From Niabella drilacis (lineage in GTDB: Bacteria > Bacteroidota > Bacteroidia > Chitinophagales > Chitinophagaceae), in the NCBI RefSeq assembly GCF_900101395.1, contig NZ_FMZO01000011.1, forward strand, positions 1 through 64,000: DNA of 64,000 nt, read 5' to 3'. This document shows positions 18,143 through 26,606 of the stretch, piece after piece. Made by a program: the position numbers and the translations under genes. The notes beneath the pieces are model-generated. The model saw only the letters and a list, made by a program, of their open reading frames with translations, was not told the DNA's origin and did not search any database. Within the stretch, counting starts at the first letter, position 1, and the number at the start of each line of letters is the position of its first letter.

Positions 18143-18296
18143 ATCCGGGGAGCAGCCCGCTTTCAGTATCTGAAAATAAGGCATCCGTAAGGCATGCAGA
18201 GCTTTTCCCATCTTCTTTGAAACCCGGAATATCCATCAGGCTAAGGGGAAATGCGTGGCCCCAAAACCAGGCACCAGGTTCACTAAGACATACACA

Positions 18297-18385
18297 GTTT
18301 CTTACTTTTCACTCTTCACACTTTTCACTTTTCACTTCACACTTTTCACTTCTTAGTTTCTCATTTCTTCCTCTTTTCACCTTTC
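18297..18385. repeat. Degenerate heptad array (TTTTCAC type)
   Basis: Blocks such as CACTCTT, CACACTT, TTCACTT, TTCACTT, CACACTT and TTCACTT follow one another at a 7-base period, then fade into the 3' end of the next leftward gene. The rest of the 18143-18360 spacer shows no gene and no clear terminator. Confidence 0.6.
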
Positions 18386-18888
18386 CTCAGAATCTTTAGC
18401 GCCCTGCTGCGTACTCCCGGCGAGGCGTTGGGCAGTATAAATTCCACTGCTGTTTTCAGCTCCGGCAGGATCTCCGGGTAGTTATCTGTCATCTGGTTAA
18501 GAATGCCAATGGCGAAGGCACGGGCGGCGATCGTTTCACCCGGGTCCTCAAGAATGCGGAAGCAGCTATCCATTACCGGGCCATGAAATTTTTCCGGAAT
18601 CCCGGGGGCCTGGTCCATCAACCGAAGAATATTCCTTTTTACGGCTGCCGGCTGCTCCGGGTCGTTCAGCAGTGCAACGATCGTTTTATAATGGGGCATG
18701 ATCAGTTCCGGATGCAGGATCACACAATAACTCAGGGGCCAGGCAGCCCTTTGTGCCACCCGGGGTTCGCTCCTGGCAAAAAGGGCAAACAGCTGGTCAA
18801 ACCGGCCTTGATCCGGCCCGATCCATTCAACAATTTCAGCAACCTGTTCTTTTCTTATCGGTGCAGATAATAATACCGGCAAATTCAT
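18361..18888 (-). CDS. HEAT-repeat-like protein of unknown function
   Basis: A 175-residue all-helical soluble protein with repeated helix pairs, for example 'AAWPLSYCVILHPELIMPH', 'AVKRNILRLMDQAPGIP', 'GETIAARAFAIGILNQMTDNYPEI' and 'GVRSRALKILRKGEKRKK', resembling HEAT or armadillo repeats. The specific role is unknown; such scaffolds usually bind proteins. The open frame reaches 18933, but its first 15 codons overlap the terminator of the upstream gene, so the ATG at 18888 (MNLPVLLSAP) is preferred. The C-terminal tail is lysine-rich and its coding sequence lies in the TTTTCAC-type array. Confidence 0.6.
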   Translation of the reverse strand: MNLPVLLSAPIRKEQVAEIVEWIGPDQGRFDQLFALFARSEPRVAQRAAWPLSYCVILHPELIMPHYKTIVALLNDPEQPAAVKRNILRLMDQAPGIPEKFHGPVMDSCFRILEDPGETIAARAFAIGILNQMTDNYPEILPELKTAVEFILPNASPGVRSRALKILRKGEKRKK

Positions 18889-18905
18889 GACAGCAGGGAT
18901 TAAAA

Positions 18906-18931
18906 GAAAAAAGCCGGTAAAACCGGCTTTC
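18906..18931 (-). terminator. Terminator of the Bax-inhibitor-1 family gene
   Basis: AAGCCGGT and ACCGGCTT flank a short loop near 18910-18930. On the minus strand the stem is followed by TTTTTTCTTTT. It lies about 20 bases after the stop of the gene at 18952. Confidence 0.75.
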
Positions 18932-18951
18932 AAAAATAAGATTTAAATATA

Positions 18952-19689
18952 CTAGTTTCTTCTTCCGAATAAACGCAGCAACATCAGGAACAGGTTGATG
19001 AAATCCAGGTAAAGGCTTAAAGCCCCCATGATAGCCAGCTTCTTTACATCACCGGCGATCACGTTACCATCCTGGTCGATCCCTTCGCCGATCCTTTTTA
19101 ATTTCTGCACATCATATGCCGTTAAACCGGTAAAAACGATCACCCCGATAAAGCTGATGATATAGCTCATCGTATTGCTTCCCAGGAAAATATTCACGAT
19201 GGAGGCTATGATGATCCCGATCAGGCCCATCATCATAATACGCCCCATGGAAGTGAGGTCCTGCTTGGTCGTATAGCCCATCACCGCCATTACACCAAAC
19301 ATCAGCGCAGCGGTAAGGAAACAGCCGAATACAGAAGTTGCAGTATAAGTAAGTAAGATAAAGCTAAAGCTGATCCCGTTTATCGCCGAGTAAACAAGCA
19401 GTAAGGCCATTAAAACCGGGGCGGAAAGCCGGTTAAAGGCAAAGGACATCAGTAATACAAAGCCCAGCGGCGCAAACATGATCGCATAAAATAAGAGTTT
19501 ATTGGATAGAATCGGAGCAATGTATTGCTCCGGATTGCCCGCGAAAAGATAGGCAACCACTGCTGTGATGCCTAATGCAATAAACATATAGGTAAACACA
19601 TTGGCCAGGAAAGAGCGTGATCCTGAACCTACGGCTTCATTCCTTGAAAAAATACTGTCTGGCGTGCTTCTTGAATAATTGTCTTCCAT
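18952..19689 (-). CDS. Bax inhibitor-1/YccA family membrane protein
   Basis: A 245-residue inner-membrane protein with seven hydrophobic helices, the layout of Bax inhibitor-1/YccA (TMBIM) proteins, which are pH-sensitive Ca2+ leak channels where studied. Family signals are 'YSAINGISFSFILLTYTATSVFGCFLTAALMFGVMAVMGY' (read in parts) and 'IVFTGLTAYDVQKLK', with the conserved Asp of the sensor motif, and an Arg-rich end 'LRLFGRRN'. It is a single-gene unit with its own terminator. A possible promoter lies at 19700-19735. Confidence 0.9.
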   Translation of the reverse strand: MEDNYSRSTPDSIFSRNEAVGSGSRSFLANVFTYMFIALGITAVVAYLFAGNPEQYIAPILSNKLLFYAIMFAPLGFVLLMSFAFNRLSAPVLMALLLVYSAINGISFSFILLTYTATSVFGCFLTAALMFGVMAVMGYTTKQDLTSMGRIMMMGLIGIIIASIVNIFLGSNTMSYIISFIGVIVFTGLTAYDVQKLKRIGEGIDQDGNVIAGDVKKLAIMGALSLYLDFINLFLMLLRLFGRRN

Positions 19690-19700
19690 TGTTTTGTCAA

Positions 19701-19731
19701 TTTTGTACGTGAAAATAAACGAAAAAAGCTA
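19701..19731 (-). promoter_or_regulatory. Candidate promoter of the Bax-inhibitor-1 family gene
   Basis: On the minus strand a TTTG is followed after 19 bases by TATTTTCA, six of eight bases of the -7 consensus. The spacing is the usual one, which makes it plausible despite the imperfect -7 box. Coordinates are approximate to a few bases. Confidence 0.35.
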
Positions 19732-19927
19732 GTTTACAAAAGATTAGACCGCTAAAATAAAACAGATCACCGTCCCTCCTGTAATGTTTAAGATAGCAAC
19801 AGGAAAAGGCGTCAAATGTTCCCGGAAACCACAAAAAAATATTAGCGTGACTTTTTCCCCGCAAATTTCCGCAGCGCATGTCAGGAGGACAGGTTTCCGC
19901 GTTAGATCTGCGGGATCGCCATATCTT

Positions 19928-21349
19928 TTAGGGAGTTACGGCTTTTGCCTCTTTGGAAGACCGGAATAATCTCTGGATGCGGTTGAGTGCCGGCCCGGTC
20001 ATCAGGGTGGTAGACAGGGCCATGATCACCAGGATGGTAAAGATCTCCTGCGAGATCACTCCCAGGTCATAACCGATATTGAGCACGACCAGTTCTGTTA
20101 GTCCGCGGGTGTTCATCAGGGCGCCCAGCTGGAGACTTTCGCTCCAGGACTGTCCGGTGAACCGGGCTGCCGCTGCGCTGGCTCCGAATTTGGCAATAAC
20201 TGCAATGATCAGTACAATGATACAGATACTCCAGAGAGCAGGATTGTTGAGCAGGGCGATCTGTGTTTTTAAGCCCGTGGAAACAAAAAATAAGGGCAGG
20301 AGCAGGAGGAGGGCCACACTTTCGATCTTTTCGATCAGCTGGGTACGGAACTCCATATCTGCCGGCATGATCATACCGGCCACGAAGGCGCCAAATAATG
20401 CATGGATGCCAATAGCATCTGTAAGGTATGCAGATGCGACCAGGATGATCATACAAACCGCAACAAACGGTGCGGTTAGCCGGCTGTTTATCCGCTTATA
20501 ATAATTGGCCATCAGGGGACGCAGCACTTTTATCATCACCAGGATATAAGCAACAGAAAGCAAGATCGTGTACAAGGCGCTCCAGGCCGAACCGGCTTTC
20601 ACTACGGCAATCACCAGGGCCAGTATGCACCAGGCCGTAACATCATCTGCCGCAGCGCAGGTAATGGCCAGCACGCCCAGGTTGGTCTTTGAAAGATTCC
20701 GTTCCTGTATGATCCGGGCCAGCACCGGGAAAGCCGTAATGCTTAATGAAATACCGATAAACAATGCATAGGAAATAAACTGCACGCCTGCCGGGGCAAA
20801 TTGCTGATAGGTAAAATAAGCGGTGGCCACTCCCAGGGTAAAAGGCACAATAATGCTGGTATGACTGATCATTACCGCTGCATTGGTCTTGCCTTTCAAC
20901 AGGGAAAGATCCAGTTCCAACCCAACAATAAACATAAACAGTACCAGGCCGATCTGGCTGAGCAGGTTCAGGTTGCCCAGGGACTGCGGGGGAAAAACAA
21001 AGGCCGATACCTCCGGGAAATAATATCCCAGGAAGGAAGCCCCCAGCAGGATGCCGGCGGCCATTTCACCGATCACGCGGGGCTGTTTGATCTTTTTAAA
21101 CAGGAATCCCATAAAAGAACCGGCCAGCAGGATTACAAAGATCTGCAGCAGCAGGATGGCCAGTGGTTCGCGGATATTATGCCGGAGCACAGCCGTAAAA
21201 GGAACGCCCAGTGCCGGCTTGCTTTCAATAATGGATTTGATATTCTTTTGTGTCTGTAACCGGCCACCCATGGTAAGGATCCACCAGATGATCGCAATAG
21301 CAGCAGCGACCGTTAACACATAAAAAAGAAGATTCCTGTATCGTTGCAT
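19928..21349 (-). CDS. Kef-type cation:proton antiporter
   Basis: A 473-residue inner-membrane CPA2-family antiporter with about 12-13 helices. It probably exchanges K+ or Na+ for protons. Family features are 'IGEMAAGILLGASFLGYYFPEV', 'LFMFIVGLELDLSLLKG', 'SITAFPVLARII' and 'TCAAADDVTAWCILALV', which holds the paired Asp residues of the ion site. There is no RCK/TrkA-N domain at the C-terminus, so gating by a fused regulatory domain is absent. The reading frame opens at a TTG (21370), but the ATG at 21349 (MQRYRNLLFYVL) directly starts the first helix and is preferred. Confidence 0.88.
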   Translation of the reverse strand: MQRYRNLLFYVLTVAAAIAIIWWILTMGGRLQTQKNIKSIIESKPALGVPFTAVLRHNIREPLAILLLQIFVILLAGSFMGFLFKKIKQPRVIGEMAAGILLGASFLGYYFPEVSAFVFPPQSLGNLNLLSQIGLVLFMFIVGLELDLSLLKGKTNAAVMISHTSIIVPFTLGVATAYFTYQQFAPAGVQFISYALFIGISLSITAFPVLARIIQERNLSKTNLGVLAITCAAADDVTAWCILALVIAVVKAGSAWSALYTILLSVAYILVMIKVLRPLMANYYKRINSRLTAPFVAVCMIILVASAYLTDAIGIHALFGAFVAGMIMPADMEFRTQLIEKIESVALLLLLPLFFVSTGLKTQIALLNNPALWSICIIVLIIAVIAKFGASAAAARFTGQSWSESLQLGALMNTRGLTELVVLNIGYDLGVISQEIFTILVIMALSTTLMTGPALNRIQRLFRSSKEAKAVTP

Positions 21350-21673
21350 GCTGGGATATTTCTCCCGCAAGATATTCTGTTTCTTTTTAATGAACAGATT
21401 ATTTTTATGTCAATACCCGTACATTGCCACAGATGCACCGAAACACTGAATTACTGGTTTGCATTTCCTGGCATCTATAGCGTGGATGGTCAAAAGCAGA
21501 AGCCAAAATCATCTGCGCTGCTGTGGTAAACATAAGAGACGCTGAAACACTGACTTTGGTAAAAACATTGCTTTAAAGAAAGGTTCCGTTTTGCCTATTA
21601 TTAATTTGGTCTTAAAAAAATAAAGCCATGCGTTTATGCACGGCTCTACCTGTATACTATCATTGGCGCGGAT
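21350..21673. other. Spacer between antiporter and copper cluster
   Basis: No gene is seen. The right part holds the terminator of the His-rich protein gene (21613-21645). The left part should hold the antiporter promoter, but no convincing -33/-7 pair was found. Confidence 0.5.
21613..21645 (-). terminator. Terminator of the His-rich protein gene
   Basis: AGCCATGC (21624-21631) pairs with GCACGGCT (21638-21645) with one G-T pair. On the minus strand TTTATTTTTTT follows. It lies about 28 bases after the stop at 21674. Confidence 0.75.
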
Positions 21674-22435
21674 CTATCCATGATGATGAACATGTTGTAC
21701 CGGGGCTGCAGGCATCGCAGCTTTCACATCCAGCGTGAAAGCTGCTGTATGCAGCTCATCGCCCGTCTTGAATTGGATCCATAACCGGTAGCGGCCGGCT
21801 TTTTCAAATGTTGTATGCGCTACGACCGGCGCATCGGTACCGGACCGGGGATGGATATGCAGGAAGTCTTTATCCTCACCGTGGATGAGGATCAGGTGCG
21901 CTATCGCGCCAAGATAAGGAGACAATGCTGTTGTTTTAAGTGGCTTTCCGTTCCGCTCGATCCGGAAGGGAAGGAGGGTACTTGTTCCGGTATACAAGGG
22001 TGCTGCAAGGTCAATGCGAATATCCAGGTCGCCGGTAACCGCCGTTAATTTCTGGCCGGTTACGGCTACCGGACCGGGACGGTCACCGGCAACGGGAAGC
22101 AGGATCTTATCTACTAATGAAGGGGTACCTTCCGGTTGATAATCGGCATACAACAGGTAATTACCCCCGGCAGGAAAGGTAAGACGCACCTGGTAACTGC
22201 CGTCTGGTTGTAATACCGGGTGCAGGTGCCGGAACCAGGTAAGCGCTTCGTCCAGGACGATCAGGTGAAAAGGGGCTCCATGCTGCTGTGTCAATATTAC
22301 TACTGCCCCGGGATCGGTATGCCGGACCGGTTTCAACGAAAGCTGTATTTCCGTTCCTGCGCTTATGGCCTCCGGTGCCGTTAACAAATGCATCTGCACA
22401 TCAGTTACCGGAGCGGGGTGTGAATGATGGTTCAT
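21674..22435 (-). CDS. His-rich beta-sandwich protein of unknown function in the copper cluster
   Basis: A 253-residue protein with two similar beta-rich halves. Each half has an Ile/Val-His pair near an 'HLHP' or 'LHIHP' motif: 'FHLIVLDEALTWFRHLHPVLQPDGSY' and 'AHLILIHGEDKDFLHIHPRSGTDA' (each read as two pieces), followed by 'FPAGGNYLLYADYQ' or 'FEKAGRYRLWIQF'. It begins with MNHHSH and ends with HVHHHG, so it is likely to bind a metal ion. No signal peptide is evident. Its position after a double-HMA protein and CopA suggests a copper role (inference). It resembles uncharacterised Bacteroidota proteins found by copper ATPases. Its own terminator and the terminator upstream suggest a separate transcript. 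Confidence 0.6.
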   Translation of the reverse strand: MNHHSHPAPVTDVQMHLLTAPEAISAGTEIQLSLKPVRHTDPGAVVILTQQHGAPFHLIVLDEALTWFRHLHPVLQPDGSYQVRLTFPAGGNYLLYADYQPEGTPSLVDKILLPVAGDRPGPVAVTGQKLTAVTGDLDIRIDLAAPLYTGTSTLLPFRIERNGKPLKTTALSPYLGAIAHLILIHGEDKDFLHIHPRSGTDAPVVAHTTFEKAGRYRLWIQFKTGDELHTAAFTLDVKAAMPAAPVQHVHHHG

Positions 22436-22504
22436 GTTACTTTTTTATACTCGTTTAACAAACGGTCTGAATTTTATGTAGACAGATCGTATCCTCAATA
22501 TTCC

Positions 22505-22574
22505 GAAAAAAACACCAGGGAGTTAAGATGCGTTCAGGCTAAAGAGCACATAGGCACTCTAAATGCCCCTGGTG
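22505..22574 (-). terminator. Long-range terminator after the double-HMA gene
   Basis: CACCAGGG (22513-22520) pairs with CCCTGGTG (22567-22574) across 46 bases. On the minus strand seven T residues follow the stem (22506-22512). The loop holds a smaller possible hairpin (AGAG...CTCT). The arrangement looks like a terminator with a nested structure, 28 bases after the stop at 22602. Confidence 0.55.
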
Positions 22575-22601
22575 ATTTTTAAAAAGAACTGTTGTAAACC
22601 G

Positions 22602-23039
22602 CTACTGAACGGGTTCAATTTTAAAACCAGCGTTCTTAACCGTGTTGATCACGTCTTCCGGTGTGGCTCCGCCCGTTTTTATTGTAAGGATCTTATCTTT
22701 ACTGGTGGTATCTACCTGCCATTCTGCAATGCCACTGTTACCATCCAGCGCCGGTTTTACGGAGGCCACGCAGCCGCCGCAATTGATGTTGGTTTTGAAT
22801 TTCAGGAGGGTACCTTCCTGTTGCTCGTCCTCCGGGGTGATGCCTGCCACTGTATAGCCGGCCTTTTCAATGGCCGCGGTAACCGAAGACTGCTGTTGTG
22901 CATCATTTAATGCCACGGTAGCCTGGCCGGCCTGTAGTTCATTTACTTGAATGCCTTCAACGTTATTGAGTGCGTTTTGAACGCGTGCCTGGCAATGCGT
23001 GCTCTGCATATCAGGGATAGAAATGTGAATTGTTTTCAT
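22602..23039 (-). CDS. Double heavy-metal-associated (HMA) domain protein
   Basis: A 145-residue soluble protein of two HMA (ferredoxin-like beta-alpha-beta) domains. The first (about 1-66) has 'DMQSTHCQARV', where the usual Cys-x-x-Cys is changed to Ser-Thr-His-Cys. The second (about 76-145) has 'INCGGCVASVKP' with an intact CGGC. It probably carries Cu(I) to or from the CopA ATPase encoded 84 bases upstream in the same direction. The first CopA domain carries the same kind of change (Ser-Glu-His-Cys), which suggests a matched pair of domains. Confidence 0.82.
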   Translation of the reverse strand: MKTIHISIPDMQSTHCQARVQNALNNVEGIQVNELQAGQATVALNDAQQQSSVTAAIEKAGYTVAGITPEDEQQEGTLLKFKTNINCGGCVASVKPALDGNSGIAEWQVDTTSKDKILTIKTGGATPEDVINTVKNAGFKIEPVQ

Positions 23040-23123
23040 CTGTATTCTTTTTAAATGTTTTTACAAATTTCGCTTTTACTGTTGGGGCGATCGTTACAGG
23101 ATTCCTCTTTAGTCTTATATCTT

Positions 23124-25538
23124 TTACCGTTTCCATTTTAGCCGCAAACTGTTGGTTACAACGCTTACGCTGCTGAGCGCCATGGCGGCCCCGGCGATCA
23201 TGGGGTTGAGCAGGAAGCCGTTTACGGGGTAAAGAATGCCTGCCGCCACGGGAATTCCGATCACATTGTAGATAAAGGCCCAGAACAGGTTCTGGCGGAT
23301 GGTGGCCACAGTCTGACGGGATAATTGAATAGCCTCGGGGATCTTGTTCAGGTCCGATGAGATAATGGTCATCTTGGCTACATCCATGGCAATATCGCTG
23401 CCTTTACCCATGGCAATGCTCACATCGGCCTGCGCCAGTGCGGTGCTGTCGTTGATACCATCACCCACCATGGCCACCGTTTTACCCTGTGCCTGTAATT
23501 GTTTTACAAAAGCGGCCTTCTGTTCGGGCAATACTTCTGCCTGGTAGGCGGTGATGCCGGTTTGGCGGGCAATGGCAGCGGCAGTTGCTTCATTATCACC
23601 AGTGAGCATGTATACCTCGATACCTGTCTGTTTTAAGGCTTGTATGGCCTGCATGGACGTGCTTTTGATCTGGTCGGCAATGGCAAATACGGCCAGGGCC
23701 TCCTGCGCATCTGCAAACCAGATCACGGTCTTGGATGCATCGCTCCATTGCCGGGCTCTTTCTAAAAAAGCTTCACCGATCCGGATTCCTTTTTCATCCA
23801 GCAGCCTGCGGTTACCGGCATAGTACACGGAACCGTTTGCCTGCGCCCTTGCACCGCGACCGGTTAAACTTTCAAAACCGGTTATGGCTGTAGCCGATAA
23901 ACCTTCGAAGTGTTTTACCACTGCTTCGGCCAGGGGGTGTTCCGATTGTTTTTCGATACTGAAAAAAAGCTGTTTTAAATGCAGGTCCTCATTTTCCCAG
24001 TAGCTGTCGGTTACCACGGGTTTCCCTTCGGTGATGGTACCGGTTTTATCCAGCACCACGGCGTTTACCTTCTTGGCCAGTTCGAGGCTTACCGCGTCCT
24101 TGATCAGGATACCCTTTTCTGCGCCTTTTCCAATCCCAACCATAATAGCTGTAGGCGTAGCCAGGCCCAGTGCACAGGGACAGGCAATGACCAGTACGGT
24201 AGCAAAGGCGATCAATCCCTGCGTAAACCCATTATCCCCGCTCAGCACGATCCAGCTCACAAAGGCCAGGATGGCGATGCCGATAACGACCGGTACAAAA
24301 ATGCCGGCAATTTTGTCTACCAGTTTTTGTACGGGGGCCTTGCTGCCCTGTGCCTCCTGTACCATGCGGATGATCTGCGCCAGCATGGTTTCCGATCCAA
24401 CTTTCTCTGCCCGGAAACGGAAGCTGCCTTTCTGGTTAATGGTGCCGGCAAATACGGCGTCGCTCTCCTTTTTAAGAACCGGTACCGGTTCGCCGCTCAG
24501 CATGCTTTCATCTACATAGGAGCTTCCGGCCGTTACCATACCGTCCACAGCGATCTTTTCACCGGGCTTTACAAGAATGGTATCATTCTTATTGACGTTT
24601 TCAATAGACAGTACTTCCTCGCGACCATCGGCTTTAATGACGGTAACGGTCTGTGGTTGCAGTCCCATCAGCTTTTTGATAGCGGATGAAGTATTGCCCT
24701 TGGCCTTTTCTTCCAGCAATTTTCCCAAAAGAATAAAGGTTACGATCACGGCCGCTGCTTCAAAATATACATGCCCGTGGAGCCCGCGGCTATGCCAGAA
24801 GGAGGGGAACAGGGTATTGAATACGCTGAACAGGTATGCCGTTCCGGAGCCCAGCGCTACCAGCGTGTCCATATTGGCGGAACGGTGGCGTGCCTGTTTC
24901 CATGCGTTGATAAAGAAATCTTTTCCAAAATAGAGTACGACCGGTGTAGACAATACCCACATGATCTCATTGGCGTATGGTATATCCATAAAGAACATAC
25001 CGATGAGCACCAGCGGAACCGTGATAAGGGCAGCCCACAGGGTTTTCTTTTTCAGGGCGCTGAATTTTTGCTGATGGATGGCTTCCAGTGTTTCGGCTTC
25101 CTTCTCCGCACTTTCGATCAGCAGGTCGTACCCGATAGACTGCACTGCCTTTTGCATTCCCGCAGTATCGATCATATTGGGCAGGTATTCTACCGCTACG
25201 GATGTGGTGGCAAAATTAACAGCAGCGGCTACAACCCCCGGCTGGCTTTTGAGCATGCTTTCCACGCTGATGGCGCAGGAGGCACAGGTCATATCCAGCA
25301 CGGGGATATTCTTTTTTATGGTAGGTACATCGTAACCCAGATCGCGAATGGCCGATACGGCATTGGATACTACTTCGTTCTCGTCTGCGGTAATCAGCGC
25401 GCGGCGATTGTTCAGCTCAACTTTATGTGAAGCAATGCCATGCACTTTTCCCAGGCCTTTGTCCACGATAAGGGCACAATGTTCGCTTTCTACACCCTCC
25501 AGCGGTATGGCTATTTCATTGAATGCATCGGTTGTCAT
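23124..25538 (-). CDS. copA: Copper-translocating P1B-type ATPase
   Basis: An 804-residue inner-membrane copper exporter. It has two N-terminal HMA domains: the first (about 8-70) is degenerate, with SEHC in place of CxxC, and the second (about 78-142) has MTCASC. Membrane helices follow, with 'TGEP'-equivalent actuator motif 'LSGEP', the metal-transport motif CPC (about 453-455), the phosphorylation site DKTGT (Asp about 497), an HP motif 'SEHPLAEAV', and 'MVGDGINDS' in the hinge. CPC plus this layout indicates a Cu(I) pump. It heads a leftward copper cluster. Its regulator is not adjacent; the HMA-AraC protein at 58.8 kb is a distant candidate. Confidence 0.93.
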   Translation of the reverse strand: MTTDAFNEIAIPLEGVESEHCALIVDKGLGKVHGIASHKVELNNRRALITADENEVVSNAVSAIRDLGYDVPTIKKNIPVLDMTCASCAISVESMLKSQPGVVAAAVNFATTSVAVEYLPNMIDTAGMQKAVQSIGYDLLIESAEKEAETLEAIHQQKFSALKKKTLWAALITVPLVLIGMFFMDIPYANEIMWVLSTPVVLYFGKDFFINAWKQARHRSANMDTLVALGSGTAYLFSVFNTLFPSFWHSRGLHGHVYFEAAAVIVTFILLGKLLEEKAKGNTSSAIKKLMGLQPQTVTVIKADGREEVLSIENVNKNDTILVKPGEKIAVDGMVTAGSSYVDESMLSGEPVPVLKKESDAVFAGTINQKGSFRFRAEKVGSETMLAQIIRMVQEAQGSKAPVQKLVDKIAGIFVPVVIGIAILAFVSWIVLSGDNGFTQGLIAFATVLVIACPCALGLATPTAIMVGIGKGAEKGILIKDAVSLELAKKVNAVVLDKTGTITEGKPVVTDSYWENEDLHLKQLFFSIEKQSEHPLAEAVVKHFEGLSATAITGFESLTGRGARAQANGSVYYAGNRRLLDEKGIRIGEAFLERARQWSDASKTVIWFADAQEALAVFAIADQIKSTSMQAIQALKQTGIEVYMLTGDNEATAAAIARQTGITAYQAEVLPEQKAAFVKQLQAQGKTVAMVGDGINDSTALAQADVSIAMGKGSDIAMDVAKMTIISSDLNKIPEAIQLSRQTVATIRQNLFWAFIYNVIGIPVAAGILYPVNGFLLNPMIAGAAMALSSVSVVTNSLRLKWKR

Positions 25539-25795
25539 AATATATCGTTTAATAATTCATACAAAGTTCGCTCCGTTACCGGGCAGATCTGTTACACAAT
25601 TATGGGTTTGCTTTATATAATTGCAGGTAAATACAGAGGGGAATGCCGATATCCAATATCAGAACCATCTTACTATCGACATCTCCGCCACAGATATTTC
25701 ACTGTAAACATCTCATTATAATCAGCACCCCACTTAACCTGGATTAACTTCAAAACAACAGAAATAGCGTAGCTTGGTGCTCATAAAAAAGGCAT

Positions 25796-26431
25796 ATGAA
25801 ATATAAATTTGAAAAGCCGGTAAACGCCGCAATTGGCACCGGAAAATATCAATGCTCTATAAGTTGGCGCAATGGAGATTTTACCGCAGATGAGCCGGTT
25901 AGCCAGGGAGGGCAGGACAGCGGCCCGGATCCTTATACGCTGCTGCTTTCCTCGCTGGCTTCCTGTACCCTTATTACCCTTCGGATGTATATTGACCGCA
26001 AGGGGTGGGAGATACCCGAGATCCGTGTAAATACCAACTTATACAGCGAGATAAAGGAGGGGAGCATCGTTACGGTCATTGACCGGGATCTTTATTTTCC
26101 CCAGTCTGTACCGGATGATCAGAAGCTGCGCCTGCAGGAGATTGCAAAAGCCTGTCCCATCTCGAAGATCCTGGAGAACCAGGTTACCGTACGTACCTTT
26201 ATGCAGCGGGATCCGGAAACGGCTAAAAAGATCGTGTATGAGAATGCCGACATTGCCGTGATCTGGCGCCCGGAGCTTTGTCAGCATGCTACCCGCTGCT
26301 GGAAGGAGCTGCCCCGGGTGTTCCGGCCAAAGGAAAAAAAGTGGGTGGATGTAGAAGGCGCTCCAGCCGCACAGATAGCAGAGCAGGTACACCGCTGCCC
26401 CAGTGGCGCGCTCGCTATCGAAAAAAAGTAG
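25796..26431 (+). CDS. OsmC-like domain fused to divergent 4Fe-4S domain
   Basis: A 211-residue cytoplasmic fusion. The first part (about 1-138) is an OsmC/Ohr-like domain with the two family cysteines in 'LSSLASCTLITLRMY' and 'AKACPISKIL', typical of thiol-dependent peroxidases that reduce organic hydroperoxides. The second part (about 148-208) is a divergent single-cluster 4Fe-4S domain: 'RPELCQHATRCW', then 'HRCPSGALAI'. The same fusion is known in other Bacteroidota, but its function is unproven. It is divergent from copA, so a link to copper-induced oxidative damage is possible (inference). Confidence 0.85.
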   Translation: MKYKFEKPVNAAIGTGKYQCSISWRNGDFTADEPVSQGGQDSGPDPYTLLLSSLASCTLITLRMYIDRKGWEIPEIRVNTNLYSEIKEGSIVTVIDRDLYFPQSVPDDQKLRLQEIAKACPISKILENQVTVRTFMQRDPETAKKIVYENADIAVIWRPELCQHATRCWKELPRVFRPKEKKWVDVEGAPAAQIAEQVHRCPSGALAIEKK

Positions 26432-26606
26432 CATGCTCCTTTCAACAGGATATTTCCGGCGGCACCCCTAAGATGCCCCGCGGTTTATTCACCGGGCTCA
26501 TTGCCGTGTAGTTTTACCCTGAACCTCAACCGGCAACTGTTATAAAATAATTAAATTAAAAAGTATTTTTTTTGAAAATGACCGGAAGAATTAATTTTAC
26601 GCCTTT

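Noticed and set aside
18889-18933. Longer start for the HEAT-like protein
   Set aside because: These codons overlap the hairpin and T-run that end the Bax-inhibitor-1 transcript.
24771-25430. Rightward 219-codon open frame inside copA
   Set aside because: Antisense shadow of the ATPase; residues show no family pattern.
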